A stretch of DNA of 33,723 bases from an uncultured Alphaproteobacteria bacterium. Its GTDB lineage: Bacteria > Pseudomonadota > Alphaproteobacteria > Caulobacterales > Caulobacteraceae. A program made the position numbers and the translations under genes. The notes beneath the pieces were generated by a model, which was not told the DNA's origin, searched no databases, and worked only from the letters and a program-made list of their open reading frames with translations. Positions 20,165-29,134 of the stretch are shown one piece after another. Position 1 is the first letter of the stretch. Each line of letters starts with the position of its first letter. The stretch is taken from positions 1-33,723 of the forward strand of contig CAIMLY010000139.1 of assembly GCA_903842425.1 (NCBI GenBank), read 5' to 3'.

Positions 20165-21367
20165 ATGCACCTTGACCTCTCTCCCGAAGATCTGGCCTTC
20201 CGTGACGAGGTCCGCGACTTCCTGGACGCGAACCTGACAGCCGACCTGCGACGCGCGGGCCGGCGCGCCACCAGCGTCTTCATGGACAAGACCTACAGCC
20301 TCGCCTGGCAGCGGATTCTCCATGCCCGTGGCTGGGTGGCCCCCGCCTGGCCGGTCAGGTACGGCGGACCCGGCTGGAACGAGATGCAGCGCTACATCTT
20401 CGCCGCCGAGTGCGCCCGGGCCGGCGCCCCTGGCCTGGCCCCAATGGGTCTGAAGATGGTGGGGCCGGTGATCATGGGCTACGGGACCGAGGCGCAGAAG
20501 GCCCATTACCTCCCGCGCATCCTCTCGGGGGAAGACTACTGGTGCCAGGGATACTCCGAGCCGGGCGCGGGATCCGACCTGGCCGCCCTCCAGCTCCGCG
20601 CCGAGCTCGACGGGGAAAGCTATCTTCTCAACGGGACCAAGATCTGGACCACGCACGCACACTGGGCCAACCGGATGTTCTGCCTTGTCCGGACGCGGGT
20701 CGAGGGCAAGGCCCAGGCCGGGATCACCTTCCTGCTGCTCGACATGGAGACCCCGGGGATCTCCGTGCGTCCGATCATAACCCTGGCCGGGGAGCACGAG
20801 GTCAACCAGGTGTTCTTCGACAATGTCCGGGTCCCGGTCTCTGGCCGGGTCGGTGACGAAAACCAGGGCTGGACCGTCGCCAAGTACCTCCTGGAGTTCG
20901 AGCGCGGCGGCGGCTCCTCGGCAGGTCTCAAGGTGACCTTCGATCGCATCAAGGCCCTTGCCCGGGAAGAGCGCAGCGACGCGGGCGGCGCCCTCATCGA
21001 GGATCCAGGGTTCCGGTCCCGACTGGCGGCGGTCGGCGTCACCCTCGACGCGGTCGAGATGACGGAACACCGGGTCCTGGCCGAACTGGCCTCGGGCCGC
21101 AGTCCGGGACCGGCGTCATCCATGCTGAAGACGCAGGGTACGGAGACCATGCAGAAGCTCGACGAACTCGCGGTCGAGGGAATCGCCGCCTACGCCGCCG
21201 TCGACCAGAAGTCGGCCAGGGCGCCGGATGCGGGCCAGGACGTCGTGGGGCCGGAGCACGGACTGACCAGCATGGCCCGCTACCTGAACAACCGCGCAGG
21301 ATCGATCTACGGCGGGTCCAACGAGATCCAGCGCGACATCATGGCCCGGCTGGTGCTCGGGCTCTGA
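20165..21367 (+). CDS. acyl-CoA dehydrogenase family protein
   Basis: 400 aa; WCQGYSEPGAGSDLAALQLRAELDGESYLLNGTKIWTTHAHWANRMFCLVRT and C-terminal RYLNNRAGSIYGGSNEIQRDIMARLVLGL. Confidence 0.95.
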   Translation: MHLDLSPEDLAFRDEVRDFLDANLTADLRRAGRRATSVFMDKTYSLAWQRILHARGWVAPAWPVRYGGPGWNEMQRYIFAAECARAGAPGLAPMGLKMVGPVIMGYGTEAQKAHYLPRILSGEDYWCQGYSEPGAGSDLAALQLRAELDGESYLLNGTKIWTTHAHWANRMFCLVRTRVEGKAQAGITFLLLDMETPGISVRPIITLAGEHEVNQVFFDNVRVPVSGRVGDENQGWTVAKYLLEFERGGGSSAGLKVTFDRIKALAREERSDAGGALIEDPGFRSRLAAVGVTLDAVEMTEHRVLAELASGRSPGPASSMLKTQGTETMQKLDELAVEGIAAYAAVDQKSARAPDAGQDVVGPEHGLTSMARYLNNRAGSIYGGSNEIQRDIMARLVLGL

Positions 21368-21370
21368 GGG

Positions 21371-22657
21371 TCAGCGGACCCCGGCCTGGGCGAGGATGGC
21401 CAGGAGGCCGGCGGACATGCCGCGGGTCATCTCCACCGGCTCGACATCGATCCACTCGTCCGGGGCGTGGGCGCGTCCGCCACGACCGCCCGCGCCAATG
21501 GTCACCGCGGGAATCCCCAGGCTCATCGGGATGTTGGAGTCCGTGGAGGACGCTTCCTCCTCGGCCGTGAACCCCTGGGCGGTGATGGCGGCGCGGGTCA
21601 GCCGGACGATCCGGCTGTCCGCCGGCGTGCGGCCGGCGGGGCGTTCACCAATGACCTTCAGCTCGGCCCTGACGGGTCCGAAGGCGGTGGAGCGAGCCGT
21701 ATTCTCCGCTGTGACGGCCTGGTCCACAGCGGCGCGGAATCCCCGGTCGAGCTCGACCAGGGCGGCCGGGTCCTCGGACCTCAGGTCCACGTCCACGAAG
21801 ACCGTTGAGGGGATGGTGTTCACCGACGTCCCGCCCCCGGTGACGCTGGCCGAAAAGGTGGTCCTGGGCGATGCCGGCGGCTTGAGGGCGTAGAGACCCG
21901 TGACGGCCCCCGCCATGGCGGCCATGGGATTGACGATGCCGAACGCCCCGTAACTGTGCCCGCCAGGACCGCTGAAGACGGCGTGATATCGCTTTGAACC
22001 CACTCCGCCGGTCACCACGCCGGAGGGATCCGACCCGTCCACCGAGAAGAAGGCCGAGATCCGTCCGGTGTAGGGGCCCTTCAGGAAGAGGTGCTTCACG
22101 CCCCTGAGGTCGCCCGCCCCCTCCTCGCCGACATTGGCGACGAACAGGAGGTCGGCCTCCGTCCGTATCCCCGCGGCGTCGAGGGCCCGGACCCAGGCCA
22201 GGAGGGTGGCGAGGGAGCGGGTGTTGTCGCCGATGCCCGGGGCCGAGAGTCTCCAGCCGTCGCGGCGCACCGTGACGTCAGTTCCCTCCGGGAAGACGGT
22301 GTCCAGGTGCGCGGCCACCGCCACGTAGGGGCCCTGGCCTGCAGTGCGCCGCCCGGGGCGTACGGCGGTGACGTTCCCCTCGGCGTCTATGGCCACATCC
22401 CTGAGGCCAAGCGCCGCCAGGTCCCTGCGAAGCGCTTCCGCCCGCAGGGCCTCGCCAAAGGGGGGTGCGGGAATGCCGGTGAGCCGGATGATGTCCGACA
22501 CCGTGCGCCCGTGCTCGGCCGCCAGCACCGCCTGGGCCGCCCTGAAGCGGCTGTCGCCCGCCAGCCTGGCGACCTCGGCCTCCGGCGTGGGGGCGGACAG
22601 GGCGTCGACGGGCGCAGCGAGACCCAGGCCGAAGCAGATGAGGGCGAGGATGCGCAT
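21371..22657 (-). CDS. M20 family metallopeptidase (exported)
   Basis: Signal peptide (MRILALICFGLGLAAPVDALSA); VAVAAHLDTVFPEGTDV, APGIGDNTRSLATLLAWVRAL, VANVGEEGAGDLRGVKHLF, GGHSYGAFGIVNPM (dimerisation domain). Confidence 0.92.
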   Translation of the reverse strand: MRILALICFGLGLAAPVDALSAPTPEAEVARLAGDSRFRAAQAVLAAEHGRTVSDIIRLTGIPAPPFGEALRAEALRRDLAALGLRDVAIDAEGNVTAVRPGRRTAGQGPYVAVAAHLDTVFPEGTDVTVRRDGWRLSAPGIGDNTRSLATLLAWVRALDAAGIRTEADLLFVANVGEEGAGDLRGVKHLFLKGPYTGRISAFFSVDGSDPSGVVTGGVGSKRYHAVFSGPGGHSYGAFGIVNPMAAMAGAVTGLYALKPPASPRTTFSASVTGGGTSVNTIPSTVFVDVDLRSEDPAALVELDRGFRAAVDQAVTAENTARSTAFGPVRAELKVIGERPAGRTPADSRIVRLTRAAITAQGFTAEEEASSTDSNIPMSLGIPAVTIGAGGRGGRAHAPDEWIDVEPVEMTRGMSAGLLAILAQAGVR

Positions 22658-22817
22658 GCCGGAACTCCGTCGCGAGAGGGTCCACGTCTAGCCCGGTTAG
22701 CACCCGGCGGGAAACGTGCGATAAGGTTAAGCCGAGGAAAACCCTGATGCGGAACCAACCATTTACACGCGCAGGTCATCTTCGAACCCGGGAACGGCCT
22801 GAACAGGCGACGGAGAC

Positions 22818-23402
22818 TTGTCGATGAACGGATCCGCCCGGATCAACCTGTCCAGCGCCAACGTCCTTGTGGTCGATGACAATCCCCAGGCCGTGGAACT
22901 GCTCTGCGGAGTGCTCGACGGGTTTGGCATGCGCAAGTTCCGACGCGCCATAAGCTTTGAAGAGGCCAAGGAAGCCTGCACCGAGTCCGTTTTCGACCTC
23001 ATTCTCACGGACGCCCAGATGCCCGGCGTGGATGGCTACGAATTCATCCGCTGGTTGAGGCGCGCGCCCGACGAGCAGGCCAGGCTCACTCCCGCGATCA
23101 TCGTCACCGCCCACACCCGTCGCAGCCAGGTGGCGAAGGCGCGTGACTGCGGCGCCAACTTCATCATCGCCAAGCCGATCACACCCAAGGTGATCCTCGA
23201 GAGAATCATCTGGGTCGCCCAGTCGACGAGGCTCTTCATCGAGACCGAGGTCTACATCGGTCCTGACCGCCGCTTCAGGAAGGCGGGGCCGCCCGCCGAG
23301 TTCGGGATCGGTCGCCGCAAGGATGATGCCGAAACCGTCGCTGCGGCGGACACCGTCGCCAACAATTCCTCCGACGCCGAAGTCCAGGAGACCACCGCGT
23401 GA
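22818..23402 (+). CDS. response regulator (receiver domain with short basic/polar C-terminal tail)
   Basis: TTG or internal ATG (22824) start; NVLVVDDNPQAVELL, FDLILTDAQMPGVDGYEFIRWLRR, AIIVTAHT, FIIAKPITPKVILERI; C-term YIGPDRRFRKAGPPAEFGIGRRKDD; no DNA-binding output domain seen. Confidence 0.9.
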   Translation: MSMNGSARINLSSANVLVVDDNPQAVELLCGVLDGFGMRKFRRAISFEEAKEACTESVFDLILTDAQMPGVDGYEFIRWLRRAPDEQARLTPAIIVTAHTRRSQVAKARDCGANFIIAKPITPKVILERIIWVAQSTRLFIETEVYIGPDRRFRKAGPPAEFGIGRRKDDAETVAAADTVANNSSDAEVQETTA

Positions 23403-23845
23403 GCACCGTCCGAAAGTTCAGGGTCAAGACCCGTCTGGCCAGCATGATCCGGGAACCGGGCGGCATCCATGTGAGCGAGGCCCTCAAGCGGGGTGAGGAA
23501 GTGATCGCAAGCCAGATGGACGTCTGCCTTGACCAGATCGACACCTGCATCGCGCGGATCGAGACGATGTTCTCCGATCCCCAGCATGATCCGGAGGAGA
23601 TGTACCGCCTGTCGACGGACATCGTTACCCTTTGCGCCGTCCTGCCGGGTCCGGCCCTGGCCGATGTGGCCCGGTCCCTCTGTGAACTGATTGACCAGGC
23701 CAGCGAGACCGGGCGGCGAAATCCGCAGGCGGTGCAGGTCCATATTGCGTCGATGAAGCTGCTGCACCGCACGGGCCTGGACCCTCAGGCAAGCCAGGAG
23801 ATCCTCGACAGCCTCAACAAGATGGTGGCCAAGCTCGACCGGTAG
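23399..23845 (+). CDS. small helical protein coupled to the response regulator; possibly CheE-like chemotaxis protein
   Basis: 148 aa; GTG start overlapping the response-regulator stop (GTGA); MSTVRKFRVKTRLASMIREPGGIHVSEALKRGEEVI... Family assignment from recall of alphaproteobacterial CheE annotations; not verified. Confidence 0.5.
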   Translation: MSTVRKFRVKTRLASMIREPGGIHVSEALKRGEEVIASQMDVCLDQIDTCIARIETMFSDPQHDPEEMYRLSTDIVTLCAVLPGPALADVARSLCELIDQASETGRRNPQAVQVHIASMKLLHRTGLDPQASQEILDSLNKMVAKLDR

Positions 23846-23857
23846 CGCCCAGTCGCA

Positions 23858-25492
23858 TCAGCCCTCCATGCCAAGCGCCTTCAGGGCCCGGCCGCGCGAC
23901 GCCTTGTAGTCCACCTTGCCGTTAGGCGCCCGCCCGATGCTGTTCACCACGACCAGTTCCCGGGGCGCCTTGTAGGCCGCCAGCCGCCCGCGGACGTGTG
24001 CGGACAGGTCCGCCAACTCCAGGTCGGCCTGGCCGTCGGGCTCCACCAGGGCGCAGATCCGCTCGCCGAAACGGGCGTCTGGCACGCCCACGACGACCGC
24101 GTCGCGGACATGGGGATGGGTCTTGAGGGCCTCCTCGACTTCCTCCGGGAAGACCTTCTCACCACCGGTGTTGATGCACTGGGATCCGCGTCCCAGCAGC
24201 TTCAGCGAGCCGTCGGCGTTCACCTCGGCCCAGTCGCCCGGCACGGACCAACGGACGTCCTCGAAGGTCAGGAAGGTCTTGGCGCTCTTCTCGGGGTCCT
24301 TGTAGTAGCCCACCGGCAGGAAGCCGCTGACGGCCACCAGGCCCCGCTCTCCGGAGCCTGGCGCCACACGGCGTCCGTCCTCCGTGAAGACGGCGCAGGT
24401 GGGACCCAGGACGAAGGCCGCGGTGGCCGCCTCGGCGCCCGGCGTCGAGGACGAGGCTCCCAGGCCCACAGCCTCCGAGGAGCCAAAGGAATCGAAGATG
24501 GTTGCGTTCACGCAGTGCCCGAGAAGGCCGCGCTTGTTCTCCTGGCTCCACATCGACCCGGACGAGCTGATCGACTGGACGCTGGACAGGTCCCACCGGC
24601 CTGGCTCGGCCTCGAGCGCCTCCAGCATCGGCGTCGAGAAGGCGAGTCCGACAATGACCACGCCGTCGACCCCCAGGCGCTCGACCTCGTTCCACAGCTC
24701 GATCGCGCTGAAGCCCCGGGAGGGCAGGGTGGCCACGGCGCCGCCCTGGTTCAGGGTGATGAAGGCCGAGAACTGACCCGTCCCGTGCATCAGGGGGCAA
24801 CAGACCAGGGTCACCGGTGGGCGGGGACCTTCGGGATCCAGCCTGTCGGCCGCCTCCTGGACGCTTTCGACAGGGGCCACGCCCCGTGCGGCCTGGCCTC
24901 CGGCGCCGAGGACGTTGAACAGGTCATCCTGTCGCCACATCACGCCCTTGGGCATGCCGGTGGTCCCGCCCGTGTAGAGCAGGAGGAGATTGTCGCCGGA
25001 GCGCCCCCAGGGGGGAGTCACCGGTCGACGGGCGGGCGGGGAGGCGGCCAGGGCCTCGTAATCCTCGGCCCAAGCGGGGGTCGGATGACCGGGCTCGGCG
25101 ACGGCGATCCAAAGCTTGACCTTGGACAGGCGCGGGCGGATCGCCTCGATCGTCTCGGTGAAGCCGGCGTGGAACACCACGACCTCGGCGTCCGCATTGT
25201 CGAAGAGGTAGACCAACTCCTCGCCGCCGTAGCGGTAATTGGTGTTGATCGGCGCCAGGCCCGCCTTGAAGGCCGCGAAATACACCTCGAGGTACTCGGG
25301 GCCGTTGAACAGGTAGGCGGCGACCTTGGCCTCGGGGCTCACCCCGGCGGACAGGAGGCGTGAGGCGAGGGCGTCCGCCCGGGAGTCGAACTGGCTCCAG
25401 GACACGACCCTTTCGCCCTGGACCAGGGCAGGACGAAGGGGCGTCTTGCGGGCGATGGCCTCCCAGACGTCAGCGATCTTCCAGTCCGTCAT
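23858..25492 (-). CDS. AMP-binding acyl-CoA synthetase
   Basis: Likely start MTDWKIADVWEAIARKTP at 25492; LLLLYTGGTTGMPKGVMWRQDD, FDSFGSSEAVGLG, LLGRGSQCINTGGEKVFPEEVEEALKTHPHVRDAVVVGVPDARFGE, APNGKVDYK. Confidence 0.95.
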   Translation of the reverse strand: MTDWKIADVWEAIARKTPLRPALVQGERVVSWSQFDSRADALASRLLSAGVSPEAKVAAYLFNGPEYLEVYFAAFKAGLAPINTNYRYGGEELVYLFDNADAEVVVFHAGFTETIEAIRPRLSKVKLWIAVAEPGHPTPAWAEDYEALAASPPARRPVTPPWGRSGDNLLLLYTGGTTGMPKGVMWRQDDLFNVLGAGGQAARGVAPVESVQEAADRLDPEGPRPPVTLVCCPLMHGTGQFSAFITLNQGGAVATLPSRGFSAIELWNEVERLGVDGVVIVGLAFSTPMLEALEAEPGRWDLSSVQSISSSGSMWSQENKRGLLGHCVNATIFDSFGSSEAVGLGASSSTPGAEAATAAFVLGPTCAVFTEDGRRVAPGSGERGLVAVSGFLPVGYYKDPEKSAKTFLTFEDVRWSVPGDWAEVNADGSLKLLGRGSQCINTGGEKVFPEEVEEALKTHPHVRDAVVVGVPDARFGERICALVEPDGQADLELADLSAHVRGRLAAYKAPRELVVVNSIGRAPNGKVDYKASRGRALKALGMEG

Positions 25493-25567
25493 GTCTTCCT
25501 CCCCCGGGGTCGTTCCGGCCATTCAGCCGGTGCCGCGCCGAGGAAGTCAACTCGGGGCCGGAGCCCT

Positions 25568-26425
25568 TCAGACGGGGACCACGCGCTCAGGGTGGCCGGA
25601 CCACATCCAGGCCATGGAGGGGCGTGAGACCCCCAGCATCACGCCGCCCAGGGTCGGCGGGTGGATCCAGACCTGGTCCGGCGTCTGGTCCGCCCGTCGG
25701 CCCTCGGGCCGGTCGATCGTGACGCCCCCCGCCGGAATCCGGCTCTCGATGTCCATGAGGTCCGGGGCCTCGGCGAAGCCCATGTAGAAGCAGGCCCCCT
25801 CGCGGGCGTGATAGCGGCCCATGGTCTTGTCCCGGTCGATCGGCGTGATGACCTCGAAGCGGTGCAGTTGCCCGGCGCGGAAGAGGGTGAGGACCCCCGT
25901 GTACCCGAACATTTCCGAGGTGATCGTGGTGAAAACGGACTCGTCCAGGCCGAAGGCGTCCCGGATCCGCGCCACGGCGCCCGCCTGGTCCGCCGCAAGG
26001 ACGGTGGCCTCGTAGAGGAAGTCCAGTCGACCTGCCGGCGCCCGTTCGGCCTCGGGCGAAATGACGAAGCGGATGGGCGCACCCTCGATCTCGAGGGTCA
26101 CGTGGGTTCGTTCTCCCTCCGCCTCGACGGCGGCGCCAGCCGCTCGGGCGGTCTGGGCCACGGCGGCCGGGTCGGGCGAGGCCGCCCCGGCGGCCCAGAC
26201 GTGGGCGCGGCCCCGCCGGGACAGGGCGTCGGCGATGGGGCCGGCGCCATCCGGCTCCAGGAACTCGATGTCCGAGCGGCCGGCCCTGACGATCCGGCGG
26301 CGGGCTCCCAGGGCGGGCGCGGCCTCGATCCGGATGTCCTCGGCGCCGAGCACCGTGCGCCAGGTCGCGGCGGCGGCGTCGGCGTCAGGGGTCGCCACCA
26401 GCAGACGATCCACTTCGGTCAGCAT
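25568..26425 (-). CDS. VOC (glyoxalase/extradiol dioxygenase-like) family protein
   Basis: 285 aa; MLTEVDRLLVATPDADAAAATWRTVLGAEDIRIEAAPALGARRRIVRAGRSDIEFLEPDGAGPIADAL... VOC-type N-terminal module, then an apparent second module. Confidence 0.75.
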   Translation of the reverse strand: MLTEVDRLLVATPDADAAAATWRTVLGAEDIRIEAAPALGARRRIVRAGRSDIEFLEPDGAGPIADALSRRGRAHVWAAGAASPDPAAVAQTARAAGAAVEAEGERTHVTLEIEGAPIRFVISPEAERAPAGRLDFLYEATVLAADQAGAVARIRDAFGLDESVFTTITSEMFGYTGVLTLFRAGQLHRFEVITPIDRDKTMGRYHAREGACFYMGFAEAPDLMDIESRIPAGGVTIDRPEGRRADQTPDQVWIHPPTLGGVMLGVSRPSMAWMWSGHPERVVPV

Positions 26426-27894
26426 GGGTCAGGCTCCGGGTAGAGGGTTTGGAGGGGAATGCTGCGCCCGGCGGTCTCGACGATCCGGACATGCTCGCGG
26501 CCCAGTTCCCGGGCGTGCCGGCAGCCGCAGGAGTGGGCGATCATGTCGATCTCCCGGTTGAGGCTCCGGACATAGTTGAGGACCCGGGTGGCCTTGTCCT
26601 CGACCACCAGGCCCCGCTGCAGGCGGCGATTGTGGGTCGCCACGCCCGTCGGGCAGGTGTTGGTGTGGCATCGCATGGCCTGGATGCAGCCGATGGCGAA
26701 CATGAAGCCCCGGGCGGAATGGACGAAGTCCGCCCCGGTGCAGAGGGCCCAGGCGGCGCGGGCCGGGGTGACGAGCTTGCCCGAGGCGATTACCCGGACC
26801 CGGTCCTTCAGTCCCGCCTCCCGGAGGGCGTCGACCACCATCGGCAGGGCCTCGGCGATGGGCAGGCTCATGTGATCCATCAGGGTCTGGGGCGCCGCAC
26901 CCGTCCCGCCCTCGCCGCCGTCGACGGTCAGGAAGTCGGGTGCGTCCTGAGCGCCACGCCGCCTGACCGCTTCGCAGAGTTCCGTCATGAAGCGTTCGTC
27001 GCCAAGCGCGGTCTTGACCCCGACGGGCCGGCCGGTCAGGTCGCGCAGGCTGCAGACCCTGTCCAGCAGCTGGTCGACATTGGCGATGTCCGGGTGACGG
27101 TTGGGGCTGATGGAATCCTGCCCCTCGGGGATTCCCCGGATCCGTGCGATCTCCGCTGTCACCTTCGCGCCGGGGAGAACCCCGCCCTTCCCGGGTTTGG
27201 CGCCCTGGCTGAGCTTGATCTCGAAGGCCTTGACCGACCGAGCGATCTCCCTGGCGCTCTCCGGCGAGAAGGAACCGTCGGCATCGCGCACCCCGTAGCG
27301 GGCGGTCCCGACCTGCATGATCAGGTCGCAGTCCCCTTCGAGGTGGTAGGGGGAAAGCCCGCCTTCGCCGGTGTCCATCCAGCAGCCCGCCATGCCGGCG
27401 CCGCGGGAGAGGGCCTGCACGGCCGGCCGCGAGATGGCGCCAAAGCTCATCCCGGAGATGTTGACGATCGAGCGGGCGAGGAAGGGCTGCTCGCAGCTCC
27501 CCTCGCCGATCAACAGGGGCGGGGTCGGGAGCCTGTCTTCCTCCAGGACCGGAAAGGGGTGATTGACGAAGAGGACGGTCCCGGGCTCCCGCCGGTCGTT
27601 CGTCGATCCGAAGCCGATGGCCCCGCCCTCGTTCTTCGCCTCGCGGTAGATCCAGGACCGGGTCGCCCTGTTGAAGGGCATTTCCTCCCGGTCGCTGGCG
27701 AAGAAGTACTGCCTGAAGTACTCGCCCAGCTGCTCAAGCCAGTAGCGAAGGCGCCCGATCACCGGGAAGTTGCGGAGCACCGAGTGCTTCTGCTGGGTCA
27801 GGTCGTAGACCAGGAGGCCGGCCAGCAGGACGGCGAGCACGAACCCGGCCAGGACGCCGGCGCTCTGGGTCAGGACGCCTGCAATCCACCCCAT
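26419..27894 (-). CDS. FMN-binding glutamate synthase family protein (GltB-like domain), N-terminally membrane anchored
   Basis: 491 aa; N-term TM (GVLAGFVLAVLLAGLLVYDL); NISGMSFGAISRPAVQALSRGAGMAGCWMDTGEGGLSPYHLEGDCDLIMQVGTARYGVRD, KLSQGAKPGKGGVLPGAKVT, TVDGGEGGTGAAPQTLMDHM, CHTNTCPTGVATHN. Stop overlaps the downstream VOC start. Confidence 0.93.
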   Translation of the reverse strand: MGWIAGVLTQSAGVLAGFVLAVLLAGLLVYDLTQQKHSVLRNFPVIGRLRYWLEQLGEYFRQYFFASDREEMPFNRATRSWIYREAKNEGGAIGFGSTNDRREPGTVLFVNHPFPVLEEDRLPTPPLLIGEGSCEQPFLARSIVNISGMSFGAISRPAVQALSRGAGMAGCWMDTGEGGLSPYHLEGDCDLIMQVGTARYGVRDADGSFSPESAREIARSVKAFEIKLSQGAKPGKGGVLPGAKVTAEIARIRGIPEGQDSISPNRHPDIANVDQLLDRVCSLRDLTGRPVGVKTALGDERFMTELCEAVRRRGAQDAPDFLTVDGGEGGTGAAPQTLMDHMSLPIAEALPMVVDALREAGLKDRVRVIASGKLVTPARAAWALCTGADFVHSARGFMFAIGCIQAMRCHTNTCPTGVATHNRRLQRGLVVEDKATRVLNYVRSLNREIDMIAHSCGCRHARELGREHVRIVETAGRSIPLQTLYPEPDPC

Positions 27895-27907
27895 GGACCC
27901 AGTCGCC

Positions 27908-29020
27908 TCAGGACTCGACCGTGGCGATGTTCTGCTCGAAGTCCTTCAGGATATCGAGCACCTCGTCGATCGGCGCCGCAAGGGAGCGGGCGTCCGGGAA
28001 GCGATACCGCCAGAAGCTGGTGATGTGGGAGATGACGCCGATCCGTTCACCGAGCATCAGGAACATCTTGGGCGCCCGCAACAGGAAGTTCCGGAACGCC
28101 AGGGGCTTCCCGTTCTTGGTCAGGTCTGCGAAGGCGCGGTCGTAGACATCCAGGGCCTCGGTGACCTCACGTCGCTTGTGGTCGACGGTATCCACCAGGC
28201 GCCGGCGCGTCCGGTCGATGTAGGCCATCAGCTCCGGGTCCTTGTGCCCCGTGACGCGGATCTGGGGCATCTCGCGCAGCACGTCGACCAGCTTGGGCCA
28301 AAGGTCGTTGAGGACCCACTTGTAGTAGAGGAAGCCCTTCCAGCTGAAGACCCCCTCCCTGTAGTCCTCGCCTTCCAGGCGGAGGGCGATCCGCAGTGGT
28401 TCCAGATGGTCGTTGATCTCGGTGGACAGAAGGACCTGGACGAGCTTGCTGGAGTAGCTCGAAGCCTCGCCGGCGCTGGCGTAGGTCAGGCGGATGAGAT
28501 TGTTGATCTCCATCGCCACGAAGTCCTGCATCCTCGAAAGGTCCGCCTCGGAAATGGCGAAGTAGCAGGCGGCGATATGGATACCGCGCCGGTTGAGGTG
28601 CTCCCTGAGCAGGAAAGGGTCCAGGGACGGAATCTCGTCGATCAGGCTCAGGACCCGGATGTCCCTTTCGACATCGGGCGCATCTCCGGCGGTCTCGCGG
28701 ACAATGTCGCGCCATCCCCGCTGACCCACGAAGAACGAACGCCCGCCCATCCTCAGGTCAGAGCGTTCAAAGGGCAGGATGATCTTGGTGGAATTCTGCC
28801 GCTCGTCATCGAACACGAACCGCTCGTCCGCGCGCACCCGGTGCTTGAGGACGAGGCATTCATTCAGCAGCGGCGTCGTGAAGAAGGGGCGCTGAAAATA
28901 GGCGGGGTCGCCCTTGTTGCCATTTGCGATCGCCACGAGGTTGAGCACCCGGCTCGTGGAGGCGGTCCGCTGAAGGGCTCCGAGGTTCCGCACGGACCTG
29001 TCGGTTGACGCCTGCCGCAT
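27908..29020 (-). CDS. Uncharacterised protein, tandem paralog A
   Basis: Likely ATG start 29020 (MRQASTDRSVRNLGALQRTASTSRVLNLVAIANG), aligning with paralog B MRKNANVDRTVRDLGQIEKSASSSRVLNLLAVSNL; ORF-track GTG start 29041 adds 7 aa. No family recognised. Confidence 0.85.
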   Translation of the reverse strand: MRQASTDRSVRNLGALQRTASTSRVLNLVAIANGNKGDPAYFQRPFFTTPLLNECLVLKHRVRADERFVFDDERQNSTKIILPFERSDLRMGGRSFFVGQRGWRDIVRETAGDAPDVERDIRVLSLIDEIPSLDPFLLREHLNRRGIHIAACYFAISEADLSRMQDFVAMEINNLIRLTYASAGEASSYSSKLVQVLLSTEINDHLEPLRIALRLEGEDYREGVFSWKGFLYYKWVLNDLWPKLVDVLREMPQIRVTGHKDPELMAYIDRTRRRLVDTVDHKRREVTEALDVYDRAFADLTKNGKPLAFRNFLLRAPKMFLMLGERIGVISHITSFWRYRFPDARSLAAPIDEVLDILKDFEQNIATVES

Positions 29021-29052
29021 TTCGCTTTTCCCCACCGCCACATCGTCCCGCG

Positions 29053-29062
29053 CCTGCGCAGG
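29053..29062. repeat. Perfect 10-bp palindrome CCTGCGCAGG upstream of paralog A
   Basis: Self-reverse-complementary sequence in the 114-bp gap between paralogs B and A. Confidence 0.6.
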
Positions 29063-29134
29063 AAGGTGTGATTCCGGTTCCGTTCATGGCCAGGGTAAGG
29101 CAGAGAGCCTGACATTAGGTTAAGCGCGCAGCGG

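Noticed and set aside
26449-28023. 524-aa plus-strand ORF opposite the FMN glutamate-synthase-like gene
   Set aside because: Opposite-strand gene has unambiguous motifs; this ORF has no domain signature.
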